A stretch of DNA of 64,000 nucleotides from Klebsiella huaxiensis (lineage in GTDB: Bacteria > Pseudomonadota > Gammaproteobacteria > Enterobacterales > Enterobacteriaceae): positions 2,914,001-2,978,000 of the forward strand of contig NZ_CP036175.1 of NCBI RefSeq assembly GCF_003261575.2. The letters are read 5' to 3'. The stretch's first letter is position 1. Each line of letters opens with the position of its first letter. Below the pieces are notes generated by a model that saw nothing but the letters and a program-made list of their open reading frames with translations, searched no databases and had not been told where the DNA came from. A program made the translations under genes and the position numbers. Of the stretch, positions 34,579 through 42,638 are shown one piece after another.

Positions 34579-37311
34579 ATGACTGACATGAAAATAGAAA
34601 ACCGGAAAGTAAACCGGTCTGCGTCAGAAAATGATAAGCAGCATAAAAAAAGTTTTGCTATTGAAACTGAGGCCTTTAACAGCCCTGACCATACGCTGGC
34701 GCGGCTCAACAGCAGCCATCAGGGGCTGACAACGGAAGATGCCTTCGAGCGACTGGAGGATTATGGCCGCAATGAGGTTGCGCATGAACAGGCACCTCCG
34801 GCGCTGATCCAGCTTTTGCAGGCATTCAATAACCCGTTTATTTACGTTCTGATGGCGCTGGCTGCCGTGAGTTTCGTGACTGACTACTGGCTACCGCTGC
34901 GTAACGGCGAAGAGACCGACCTGACCGGAATTATCATTATTGTGACGATGGTCAGTCTGAGCGGGTTATTGCGTTTCTGGCAGGAGTTTCGTACCAACAA
35001 AGCGGCACAGGCGCTGAAATCGATGGTTCGTACTACGGCGACGGTGCTGCGCCGCGGGCCCGGCAATATTGGCCCGGTACAAGAGGAAATAGCGATAGAG
35101 GAGCTGGTGCCTGGGGACATTATCTTCCTGGCGGCGGGGGACCTGGTTCCGGCGGACGTTCGCCTGCTGGAGTCCCGGGATCTGTTTGTCAGCCAGTCGA
35201 TACTCAGCGGCGAGTCGCTGCCGGTTGAAAAGTATGACGTCATGGCCAGCGTGTCCGGCAAAGGCAGCGACAGGCTCCCGGAGCCGAACAAGGACAAGAG
35301 TCTGCTTGAGATGGGCAACATTTGCCTGATGGGAACCAACGTGACCAGCGGCAGGGCGCAGGCGGTGGTTGTGGCCACAGGCAACCGCACCTGGTTTGGT
35401 TCGCTGGCGAAATCCATCGTTGGAACTCGCACCCAGACCTCGTTCGATCGCGGGGTGAACAGCGTCAGCTGGCTGCTGATCCGCTTTATGCTGGTGATGG
35501 TGCCGATCGTCCTGCTGATCAACGGATTCAGCAAAGGCGACTGGGTAGAAGCCTCGCTGTTTGCTCTGGCAGTGGCGGTTGGCCTGACGCCAGAGATGCT
35601 GCCGATGATCGTCAGTTCTAACCTCGCGAAAGGCGCCATCGCGATGTCACGGCGCAAAGTGATCGTGAAACGCCTGAACGCCATTCAGAACTTTGGCGCG
35701 ATGGATGTTCTGTGTACCGATAAAACCGGCACCCTGACTCAGGACAATATCATTCTCGAGCATCATCTTGACGTGAGCGGTACCGAGAGCGATCGGGTAC
35801 TGACGCTGGCGTGGCTTAACAGCAGCAGCCAGAGCGGGGCGCGTAACCTGATGGACAGAGCGGTGCTGCGTTTTGGCGAAGGACGGATTACACCCTCGAC
35901 AAAAGAACGTTTTGTGAAGCTCGATGAACTGCCGTTCGACTTTGTACGTCGTCGGGTGTCAGTCTCGGTGGAAGATGTACGCCACGGTGACAAGAGCCTG
36001 ATCTGCAAAGGCGCGGTCGAAGAGATGCTGATGGTGGCGACCCACCTGCGCGAAGGCGATAAGGTGGTTGAGCTGGATCAAACCCGCCGCGATCTGCTGT
36101 TAGCCAAAACCGAGGACTACAATGCTCAGGGGTTCCGCGTGCTGCTGGTGGCAACCCGCAAACTGGATGACTCCGCCTTGACCACGCCTCTCAGCACTGC
36201 CGATGAGCAGGGATTGACGGTCGAAGGTATGCTGACTTTCCTCGATCCGCCGAAAGAGAGCGCCGGAAAAGCAATTACGGCACTGCGTGATAACGGCGTG
36301 GCGGTGAAGGTCCTGACCGGCGATAACCCGGTGGTCACGGCGCGTATTTGCCTCGAAGTCGGGATTGATGCCCACGGTATCCTGACCGGTGCGCAAATTG
36401 AGGCGATGACGGATAACGAACTGGAGCGCGAAGTGGAAACACGCTCGGTGTTCGCTAAGCTGACGCCGTTGCAGAAGTCGCGCATTTTGAAAACGTTACA
36501 GAAAAACGGCCATACCGTCGGCTTCCTTGGCGATGGCATTAACGACGCGCCAGCGCTGCGCGATGCTGATGTGGGGATTTCGGTTGACAGCGCGGCGGAT
36601 ATCGCCAAAGAAGCATCCGATATTATCCTGCTGGAAAAGGATCTGATGGTGCTGGAAGAAGGCGTTATCAAAGGCCGTGAAACCTTCGGCAATATCATTA
36701 AGTACCTGAACATGACCGCCAGTTCTAACTTCGGTAACGTCTTTTCGGTACTGGTGGCCAGCGCGTTTATTCCATTTTTGCCGATGCTGGCGATTCACCT
36801 GCTGATCCAGAACCTGATGTACGATCTGTCCCAGCTTTCGCTGCCATGGGACAAGATGGACAAAGAGTTTCTGCGCAAACCGCGTAAGTGGGATGCCAAA
36901 AATATCGGCCGCTTTATGCTGTGGATTGGCCCAACGTCGTCGATTTTTGATATCTCCACTTTCGCGCTGATGTGGTACGTGTTCGCGGCGAATAATGTTG
37001 AAGCGCAGTCCCTGTTCCAGTCAGGCTGGTTTATTGAAGGGCTGCTGTCGCAGACGCTGGTGGTGCATATGCTGAGGACGCAGAAGATTCCGTTTATCCA
37101 GAGCCGCGCCACGCTGCCGGTGCTGCTTACCACCGTGCTGATTATGGCGATGGGGATCTATATACCCTTCTCGCCGTTGGGGGCGATGGTCGGGTTGGAG
37201 CCGCTGCCGCTGAGCTACTTCCCGTGGCTGGTTGCGACGCTGCTGAGCTATTGCCTGGTGGCGCAGGGCATGAAGCGTTTCTATATCAAACGTTTTGGTC
37301 AGTGGTTCTGA
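34579..37311 (+). CDS. mgtB: Mg2+-importing P-type ATPase MgtB
   Basis: A 910-residue P3B-type ATPase that imports Mg2+ when it is scarce. It follows Salmonella MgtB nearly residue by residue from MTDMKIENRK to the C-terminal FYIKRFGQWF. The phosphorylation site CTDKTGTLT lies at about residue 380, the TGES-like loop SGESLPVEKYD at about 213, and the hinge FLGDGINDAPALRDADVGISVD at about 650. Ten membrane helices are expected. Genes for two small membrane proteins follow at once, as in Salmonella. Confidence 0.97.
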   Translation: MTDMKIENRKVNRSASENDKQHKKSFAIETEAFNSPDHTLARLNSSHQGLTTEDAFERLEDYGRNEVAHEQAPPALIQLLQAFNNPFIYVLMALAAVSFVTDYWLPLRNGEETDLTGIIIIVTMVSLSGLLRFWQEFRTNKAAQALKSMVRTTATVLRRGPGNIGPVQEEIAIEELVPGDIIFLAAGDLVPADVRLLESRDLFVSQSILSGESLPVEKYDVMASVSGKGSDRLPEPNKDKSLLEMGNICLMGTNVTSGRAQAVVVATGNRTWFGSLAKSIVGTRTQTSFDRGVNSVSWLLIRFMLVMVPIVLLINGFSKGDWVEASLFALAVAVGLTPEMLPMIVSSNLAKGAIAMSRRKVIVKRLNAIQNFGAMDVLCTDKTGTLTQDNIILEHHLDVSGTESDRVLTLAWLNSSSQSGARNLMDRAVLRFGEGRITPSTKERFVKLDELPFDFVRRRVSVSVEDVRHGDKSLICKGAVEEMLMVATHLREGDKVVELDQTRRDLLLAKTEDYNAQGFRVLLVATRKLDDSALTTPLSTADEQGLTVEGMLTFLDPPKESAGKAITALRDNGVAVKVLTGDNPVVTARICLEVGIDAHGILTGAQIEAMTDNELEREVETRSVFAKLTPLQKSRILKTLQKNGHTVGFLGDGINDAPALRDADVGISVDSAADIAKEASDIILLEKDLMVLEEGVIKGRETFGNIIKYLNMTASSNFGNVFSVLVASAFIPFLPMLAIHLLIQNLMYDLSQLSLPWDKMDKEFLRKPRKWDAKNIGRFMLWIGPTSSIFDISTFALMWYVFAANNVEAQSLFQSGWFIEGLLSQTLVVHMLRTQKIPFIQSRATLPVLLTTVLIMAMGIYIPFSPLGAMVGLEPLPLSYFPWLVATLLSYCLVAQGMKRFYIKRFGQWF

Positions 37312-37329
37312 TGATAAGGAGGCGCAGAG

Positions 37330-37422
37330 ATGAATCGTTCTCCGGACACCCTCATCGCGCTGATATTTTTCCTGATGGGTCTGCTGGTGCTGCTGTTGGC
37401 TCTCTGGCAAATCCTGTTCTGA
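37330..37422 (+). CDS. mgtR: MgtR, regulatory membrane peptide of MgtC
   Basis: A 30-residue peptide beginning MNRSPDTLIALIFF, one transmembrane helix, ending ALWQILF. It corresponds to Salmonella MgtR, which binds MgtC and promotes its degradation by FtsH. AAGGAGG lies seven bases before the ATG, and the gene starts 18 bases after mgtB. Confidence 0.92.
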   Translation: MNRSPDTLIALIFFLMGLLVLLLALWQILF

Positions 37423-37434
37423 AAAGGGGGAACA

Positions 37435-37521
37435 ATGCGCAAAGGATCGCTGGATAAAGTCTTTATTCAGGTGGCGATTATTGCGGCCATCATCATTCTG
37501 TTGACCATCTGGATAAGATAA
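37435..37521 (+). CDS. mgtU: MgtU-like membrane peptide
   Basis: A 28-residue peptide beginning MRKGSLDKVFIQVA, a basic-start single transmembrane helix ending LLTIWIR. AAAGGGGG precedes the ATG and the gene follows mgtR by 12 bases, before the operon terminator. Position and form fit MgtU, reported in Salmonella to protect MgtB from proteolysis. The name rests on position and recollection. Confidence 0.75.
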   Translation: MRKGSLDKVFIQVAIIAAIIILLTIWIR

Positions 37522-37525
37522 AAGG

Positions 37526-37552
37526 AACCCCGGGCCTGTGGCCCGGGGTTTT
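37526..37552 (+). terminator. Rho-independent terminator of the mgtCBRU operon
   Basis: AACCCCGGGCC and GGCCCGGGGTT form an 11-pair stem over a three-base loop, followed by TT. It also separates the operon from the convergent binding-protein gene. Confidence 0.88.
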
Positions 37553-37555
37553 AAC

Positions 37556-38566
37556 TTACCGTTGCGGTGGTAGCGCCTGTAATATCCGCTCAGCCTCTTT
37601 CTCATTAAGCGGATAATCAAAGAAGCGCTGATAGAAATCACGGGTGACGCTCACCATATCAACATTGGCAAAGCGCTGAGGATGAAGCAGCTTAGCCGCC
37701 CACTGAATTTGCAATGCGCTTTCGGTGCCATAACGATCCCACGGGAAAACGCCTGACGGATTCTGCACCACCTGACCGTTTTTCACCGCGTTCAGGCTGG
37801 CGAAAAGCCCAGTCCAAGGGGATGTCTTCCAGTCGCCGCTGCCGGGGCCGAGAATGATAATGTCCGGCTGCCAGGCCAGCACTTTCTCCGGCGAAACCTC
37901 CTGCATATTGCCGTTAATTTCCTGCGCGACGTTCCTGCCGCCCGCCAGATGGATCCAGGTGTCAATCAGCGTATGGCTGCCGTCAACTTTGAGCGGCTTC
38001 AGCGATTGAATATGCAGTACCCGTGGGCGCTCATTGTCACTGAGTGACGCTGTTTTTTGCCCGACGCTATCAATAACTGATTGAAGATATTGATTATATT
38101 CGCTAGCCCGCGCCAGAGCCTGTTGACTACCAATCACCTGCGCGGTAGTGGTTAACGAGTGCTGTAGCGAAGGATAGTCGGTAAAACGCATCTCCATAAC
38201 CGACAGGCCCGCCTGGCGAAACGCCGCGGCATCACCGTTATCTTTCGCGACAAATACGACCTGGGCTCCATGAGCGAGCAGCGCCTCGCTGGTGAAGTGC
38301 GGCCCGCGAGCGATAAGCGCTTGATGCAATTTCGGCGCAATATGGAACATCCACGGCCGAGCGTCGGGGCGGTTGACGGTAGCGACGATGTTATCGCCAA
38401 CCCCCAGCGTCATCAGCAATGAATGGTGGGCGTACCAGCCTTCGGCAATCCTGTCCACGCTGTCGGGAAGGGTAACGTTGTGTCCGGCATCGTCGGTCAC
38501 CTGACGGGAAGCCAGCGCCGGGAAGGCCAGAACAGCGCAGAGTAAACCAGCAGCTAATTTTTTCAT
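37556..38566 (-). CDS. Siderophore/metallophore-type periplasmic binding protein
   Basis: A 336-residue class III periplasmic binding protein (BtuF/FepB/FhuD fold). A Sec signal peptide occupies residues 1-19 (FPALA-SRQ). The mature start VTDDAGHNVTLPDSVDRIAEGW is typical of the fold. The C-terminal lobe begins about residue 190 (RVLHIQSLKPLKVDG). It is transcribed with the TonB receptor gene, eight bases downstream of it. No permease or ATPase gene is adjacent, so it must use another system's membrane parts. The upstream ModE-like operator suggests a molybdenum-related ligand. Confidence 0.87.
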   Translation of the reverse strand: MKKLAAGLLCAVLAFPALASRQVTDDAGHNVTLPDSVDRIAEGWYAHHSLLMTLGVGDNIVATVNRPDARPWMFHIAPKLHQALIARGPHFTSEALLAHGAQVVFVAKDNGDAAAFRQAGLSVMEMRFTDYPSLQHSLTTTAQVIGSQQALARASEYNQYLQSVIDSVGQKTASLSDNERPRVLHIQSLKPLKVDGSHTLIDTWIHLAGGRNVAQEINGNMQEVSPEKVLAWQPDIIILGPGSGDWKTSPWTGLFASLNAVKNGQVVQNPSGVFPWDRYGTESALQIQWAAKLLHPQRFANVDMVSVTRDFYQRFFDYPLNEKEAERILQALPPQR

Positions 38567-38574
38567 TGGGCTCC

Positions 38575-40704
38575 TTAGAAGTCGAACTGCACTGAGACCG
38601 TCGCTTCACGCGGCGCGCCTAATTGCGCGCTGGCGTATCCCGCACCGGTATAACCGGTTAATGCGCCGGGAACGATATTGGTCCAGTAGTGACGATTGGT
38701 AATGTTAGTCACTGCTAACCTAAAGGTGGTGTCGGTATTGAACAACCGGGTGCGATAGTTGCTGCCGAGATCGACGGTGGTATAGCTGCCGACCCAGCTA
38801 TCGTTAGCGTTATCGGTCGCGCGCCGACCAACGTAATGAATGTTGCCATTCACGTCGAGGCCCGGCAGCTGCTGGATGCTGTAAACCGCCAGCATATTGG
38901 CGGTAAAGCGCGGAAGACCGACCACCTGTTTATCATCCGCGTTGGCGCTTGAGGTGTCATGCAGGCGCGGATCAAGCCAGGTTGTTCCACCAAACAGGCG
39001 CAGGTTGCGAGTAACGTGGCCATCGGCCATCAGCTCGATCCCGCGGTTTTTCTGCGTACCGTCCTGGGCAAAATCGCCGTTGCCGTTGGTGTAGGCAAAA
39101 GGGCGCTCGGCCTGAAACAGCGCAGCGCTTAACAGCAAGTCTTCGCCCGGCGCATATTTAGCGCCGACTTCAATCTGATGGCTGCGGTAAGGATCGAGCA
39201 CTTCTCCGGCGTTATTGGCCCCGGTCGGTGCGGTGTCGCCTTGCTGCATGCTGTTGGCCCAGGTGGTATAGAGGGTCACATTATCAATCGGTTTATACAT
39301 CAGGCTGGCGGAACCGCTGACGCCGTTATCATCGCTTTTGCTGCTGCGCTGGCTGCTTTTGTTGTAGTTACTGACGGTAAACAGGTTTTCACTGCCGGAA
39401 AGCAGCAGGCTCCACTGCGGGTTAAAGGTCAGCGTATCGCTGAGTAAAAAGACGTGCTGCGTGGTGGTAGCCGAATGGTAGCGGTCAGTGAAGTCAGGGT
39501 AATCTGGCCGCTCAAAAGTTGGGTTATCGCTGAGTGATGAACTGCCTAATGTCTGGGTGCCGCCGCTGCGCGGATTATAGTTTTTCCAGACAAAACCGCG
39601 CATGCCGAGCGTCAGATCGTGCTGTAGCCAGCCAGTCTCCACGCTGCCGGTGAGGTTCGCCAGATAGCTGTTGATCGTAAAACGGCTGGCGGCTGAGTTG
39701 GCAGTCGTGGTGGTGTAGTTGCCTTTATTATCGGTAAGTGTATTGGTGACGGCGGTGGATTCGCGATCGGCAATCTGACGCAGCACGCCAACATCCAGCA
39801 GCCAGTTGCCGTCAAAGTCATGTTTGATATGCAGGCTACCGGTAGTGGTGGTGTCATCATTCCCGGCGTAATACTGGCCATATTTATCTTTCGTTGGATC
39901 CAATGCCGACGGGAAATGGGTGCCTTTGGCGAGAGCAAAGCTGCCAGGCATTCCTTTTTGATAGAAGTGGTAGTAGCTGAAGTTGCTCTCCAGCACGGTT
40001 TTATCGGTCAGCTGAAAATCCAGCGCCAGCCCGGCATACTGATTGCGCTGGCGGCTGCCGTGAGTATAGCCGCTGCCGTCCTGATCCATCAGGTTGAGAC
40101 GATATTTAACCCGGTCGCCCGCCTCCAGTGGTCCGCTCAGATCCAGCGCCGCGTTGGCACCTGAACCCGTGCCGCCGCCGACGGTTACCCGACGCAGCGG
40201 GACATCGGTTGGCCGCTTTGATACCAGGTTAAACATCCCCGCTGGGTTAGCCGGCCCGTACAGCGCACCCGCCATACCGTTCAACACCTCGATACGCTGG
40301 AACTGCTCCGCCGGGTATTCGGTGGTTGAGACTGCGTTAAGGCCATCAATCATACTGTTTTGTACTACGCTACCCTGCATGCCGCGGGTTTGCGGGCGCA
40401 CGCCTTCGCCCTGTACGGAAGGCATATAGCGGTAAACATCTTTAACGCTGCCGAGCTGCTGCTGGCGAATCAGAGAATCCGACATGGTTTGTACCGCCCA
40501 CGGTACATCGAGAAGCTTGCGTTTGCCGAGGTTGCCCAGCGTCGCCTGCTTTTGTGCGGCAGGGGTATTGTCATCAAGAGATTCTGCGTTGGCCTGCGGC
40601 GCGGCGCTGACCACCATGGTTTCTTCCGCATGAGCGGTAATCGCCATAAACAATGAGGAGCAGGGAATAACCCCGGTCAATAGAGCGAGTTTCGTTAAGC
40701 GCAT
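38575..40704 (-). CDS. TonB-dependent metallophore receptor
   Basis: A 709-residue outer-membrane receptor of the ferrichrome/catecholate type. The signal peptide ends AHA-EE near residue 26. It is followed at once by a TonB box (ETMVVSA, residues 28-34). The plug domain contains VPWAVQTMSDSLIRQQQLGSVKDVYRYMPSVQGEGVRPQTRGMQ. A 22-strand barrel ends with aromatic Phe (VSVQFDF), as outer-membrane proteins do. It is the first gene of a two-gene unit with a periplasmic binding protein. It would usually be called a siderophore receptor, but the promoter holds a ModE-like site and I see no clear Fur box. Confidence 0.91.
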   Translation of the reverse strand: MRLTKLALLTGVIPCSSLFMAITAHAEETMVVSAAPQANAESLDDNTPAAQKQATLGNLGKRKLLDVPWAVQTMSDSLIRQQQLGSVKDVYRYMPSVQGEGVRPQTRGMQGSVVQNSMIDGLNAVSTTEYPAEQFQRIEVLNGMAGALYGPANPAGMFNLVSKRPTDVPLRRVTVGGGTGSGANAALDLSGPLEAGDRVKYRLNLMDQDGSGYTHGSRQRNQYAGLALDFQLTDKTVLESNFSYYHFYQKGMPGSFALAKGTHFPSALDPTKDKYGQYYAGNDDTTTTGSLHIKHDFDGNWLLDVGVLRQIADRESTAVTNTLTDNKGNYTTTTANSAASRFTINSYLANLTGSVETGWLQHDLTLGMRGFVWKNYNPRSGGTQTLGSSSLSDNPTFERPDYPDFTDRYHSATTTQHVFLLSDTLTFNPQWSLLLSGSENLFTVSNYNKSSQRSSKSDDNGVSGSASLMYKPIDNVTLYTTWANSMQQGDTAPTGANNAGEVLDPYRSHQIEVGAKYAPGEDLLLSAALFQAERPFAYTNGNGDFAQDGTQKNRGIELMADGHVTRNLRLFGGTTWLDPRLHDTSSANADDKQVVGLPRFTANMLAVYSIQQLPGLDVNGNIHYVGRRATDNANDSWVGSYTTVDLGSNYRTRLFNTDTTFRLAVTNITNRHYWTNIVPGALTGYTGAGYASAQLGAPREATVSVQFDF

Positions 40705-40796
40705 GAGTTTTAATTTCAGACTGGTGAAAGTGGAATGAGGCGAGAGCGACTCACGTCTCCGTCTGAAGGGTACGAATTATAATTGTATGATGATTA

Positions 40797-40836
40797 AGGG
40801 TAGGGATGATCGATATGTATGTCAATATATAACGAT
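40797..40836 (-). promoter_or_regulatory. ModE-like operator over a promoter of the TonB receptor gene
   Basis: The arms ATCGATATGTA (40809-40819) and TATATAACGAT (40826-40836) are separated by six bases. The published ModE consensus is ATCGCTATATA-N6-TATATAACGAT; the right arm matches fully and the left arm differs at two positions. On the minus strand the six-base spacer reads TTGACA, a perfect -35 box, with TACCCT 17 bases on as a poor -10. ModE with molybdate would cover the -35 and repress. A TATAAT on the minus strand (40776-40781) offers an alternative -10 without a good -35. Confidence 0.75.
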
Positions 40837-40970
40837 TGTTGCCAGTCGTTAAACTTTGCCTGGTTCCGTTATTCGGCGCTTTTATTTAATTGATTATTAT
40901 ATAAATTTAATGACGTTCTCCCCATCAGGGAGTAGGCTCTGTTCCCCTGAAGGGCTCAGGGGAACGGCAA

Positions 40971-41843
40971 TTACTTGAGAAGCGGTAATTCGGCAAGCAT
41001 CTGCTTAAGGTTTATTGCGTCCCAGGGCAGATGTTCAGCGACGGTGAGTCCTACCGGTAATGCCAGCGCAGTAGCCTGATTTACCAGCGTGACCACTTCA
41101 CTCATCGTCAGTTTCCCTTCGGCTACATCACCAAAATCGTGTTCACCGCGTCCGGGTCTGGCAAAGAGTACCGAGCGAAACAGATCGGGATTCAACACAT
41201 CAAGATCGAGGTGGATCGCCAGATATTCAATACCTTCGCGGGTTATCCAGTCACTTACCGCTTGAGCGCCGTCTCTCACCGCTTGCGGATCGCAGGTCGC
41301 AATAGCGTGGTCGGTAATAAACTGAGCTTCATATTCCAGCGGGCTGTGAATACCGGCAATCATCGCTTTACGCGGCGATAGAGGCGTTTTAACGTCGCGA
41401 GTCAGCTCGCTGTCGCCCACGCCCATCAGCGCGCCAAGAACGTGAGCATGAGAGTGCGGATATTGTGCCGGGGTCATTACGTCCGGGTGCGAGTCAATCC
41501 ACAGGATGCCGAGCTTATCGCCATATTTCTCAGTGAGATAAGCGAACGGCGCCAGCGAGACCAGGCAATCGCCACCCAGCGTCACAATGGTTTGCGGACG
41601 GTGCGCGGCGATTTTCTCCTGCGCATCATGCAGTTGGGCGACAACCTGGCGACGTCCCACAATCCCGTTTTCATTAACCAGCGGTTTATCGGATGGTGGC
41701 GTGACGGCGACTTCAGCAACCGACCCCTTCGATGCGGGAGCCAGCCAGGCAAGAAGCTGGGAACCAAAATAGTAGGGCGCATTGTTGCCGCCCTGCCACT
41801 GCGGAAATATCAGACGGAGATTGTTGTGAGTTGAGTGAGTCAT
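40971..41843 (-). CDS. Arginase/agmatinase/formiminoglutamase-family protein
   Basis: A 290-residue ureohydrolase-fold protein. The metal motifs are WIDSHPDV (DxHxD) and HLDLDVLNPD (DxDxxxPD). The first motif, normally GGDHS, reads GGDCLVSLAPF, so the usual Mn ligand His is Cys. This occurs in a subgroup of arginase-like proteins of uncertain substrate, so arginase or agmatinase activity should not be assumed. A divergent TetR gene shares the 149-base upstream region, which holds a palindromic operator. Confidence 0.82.
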   Translation of the reverse strand: MTHSTHNNLRLIFPQWQGGNNAPYYFGSQLLAWLAPASKGSVAEVAVTPPSDKPLVNENGIVGRRQVVAQLHDAQEKIAAHRPQTIVTLGGDCLVSLAPFAYLTEKYGDKLGILWIDSHPDVMTPAQYPHSHAHVLGALMGVGDSELTRDVKTPLSPRKAMIAGIHSPLEYEAQFITDHAIATCDPQAVRDGAQAVSDWITREGIEYLAIHLDLDVLNPDLFRSVLFARPGRGEHDFGDVAEGKLTMSEVVTLVNQATALALPVGLTVAEHLPWDAINLKQMLAELPLLK

Positions 41844-41874
41844 GAAGTCCTCGGTTCAGATATGAACATAAAAA

Positions 41875-41892
41875 TGAACGAACGTTCATTCA
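41875..41892. promoter_or_regulatory. TetR-type operator between arginase-like gene and tetR gene
   Basis: TGAACGAACGTTCATTCA is an 18-base near-perfect palindrome (one mismatched pair), of the TGAAYGAACGTTCRTTCA form bound by many TetR proteins. It lies 32 bases upstream of the arginase-like gene and about 100 bases from the TetR start, placed to control both. Confidence 0.72.
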
Positions 41893-41992
41893 CTCTATCT
41901 CTCAGCTGAAGTTCGCGCAAGTATCACGGTACAACGTCTAGCCAGCCCCGCGCAAAAGAGGCTAAAATTGCCCATCGCTGGAGGTTGTAAAA

Positions 41993-42574
41993 ATGTCAAA
42001 AGATTCAGAAACGTACCATAAACTGATCGTCGCGGCGGCGGCCTGCTTTGCTGAAAAGGGCTTTAACGGCACCAGCGTCCGGGAGATTGCTTTGCGGGCA
42101 GGGATTAGCCTCGGGGCAATGTATACCTATTTCAAAGGCAAAGATGAGCTGATTGAAGCGATCATCTTTGAGGAGCAGAAGTCCGCATTGGCAAAGCATC
42201 AGGAGCAGTTTCACGGCTCCTGTTTCGAGCAGATTTGCAGTCTCGCGACCTCGTGCATACAGGAAGTGGGCTATCCGTCATCCCATCAACTGTGGGTGGA
42301 GATCATTGCGGAGTCGGCCAGAAAGGAGCATCTGCGCGCGGCTTTTTCTGCCAGCGACAAGGTTATGCGTGAAGGCGTGGCGGACATTATCCGCAAAGGC
42401 GTAGCAGCTGGAGAGTTTAGTCCACATGTTGACACGCAAGAGGCCACAATGACCATTTTCGCGCTTATTGATGGCTTTATTGGCCGCAAAGCGATAAACC
42501 CTGCGTTTAACGTTAAAACAGATGTGCGGAATTTTACAGTCATAATGGCGAGTATTTTGCAAAAGTTGCCGTGA
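41993..42574 (+). CDS. TetR-family transcriptional regulator
   Basis: A 193-residue repressor with the N-terminal helix-turn-helix KLIVAAAACFAEKGFNGTSVREIALRAGISLGAMYTYFKGKDELIEA. The C-terminal ligand domain resembles the AcrR/BetI-like group. It diverges from the arginase-like gene, the probable target. Its start follows GGAGGTTGTAAAA. It is convergent with katG. Confidence 0.9.
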   Translation: MSKDSETYHKLIVAAAACFAEKGFNGTSVREIALRAGISLGAMYTYFKGKDELIEAIIFEEQKSALAKHQEQFHGSCFEQICSLATSCIQEVGYPSSHQLWVEIIAESARKEHLRAAFSASDKVMREGVADIIRKGVAAGEFSPHVDTQEATMTIFALIDGFIGRKAINPAFNVKTDVRNFTVIMASILQKLP

Positions 42575-42599
42575 ACCGACTGATGGAAATAGGGCGAGA

Positions 42600-42631
42600 A
42601 AAAGCCCCGACAGGCGAGAAGCCCATCGGGG
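42600..42631 (-). terminator. Rho-independent terminator of katG
   Basis: On the minus strand CCCCGA (42631-42626) pairs with TCGGGG (42610-42605), followed by CTTTTT. It lies eight bases past the katG stop. Confidence 0.7.
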
Positions 42632-42638
42632 GAAGGAA

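Noticed and set aside
40765..40800. Fur box for the TonB receptor gene
   Set aside because: The AT-rich palindrome around AATTATAATT matches too few GATAAT units; the ModE-like site is much stronger.
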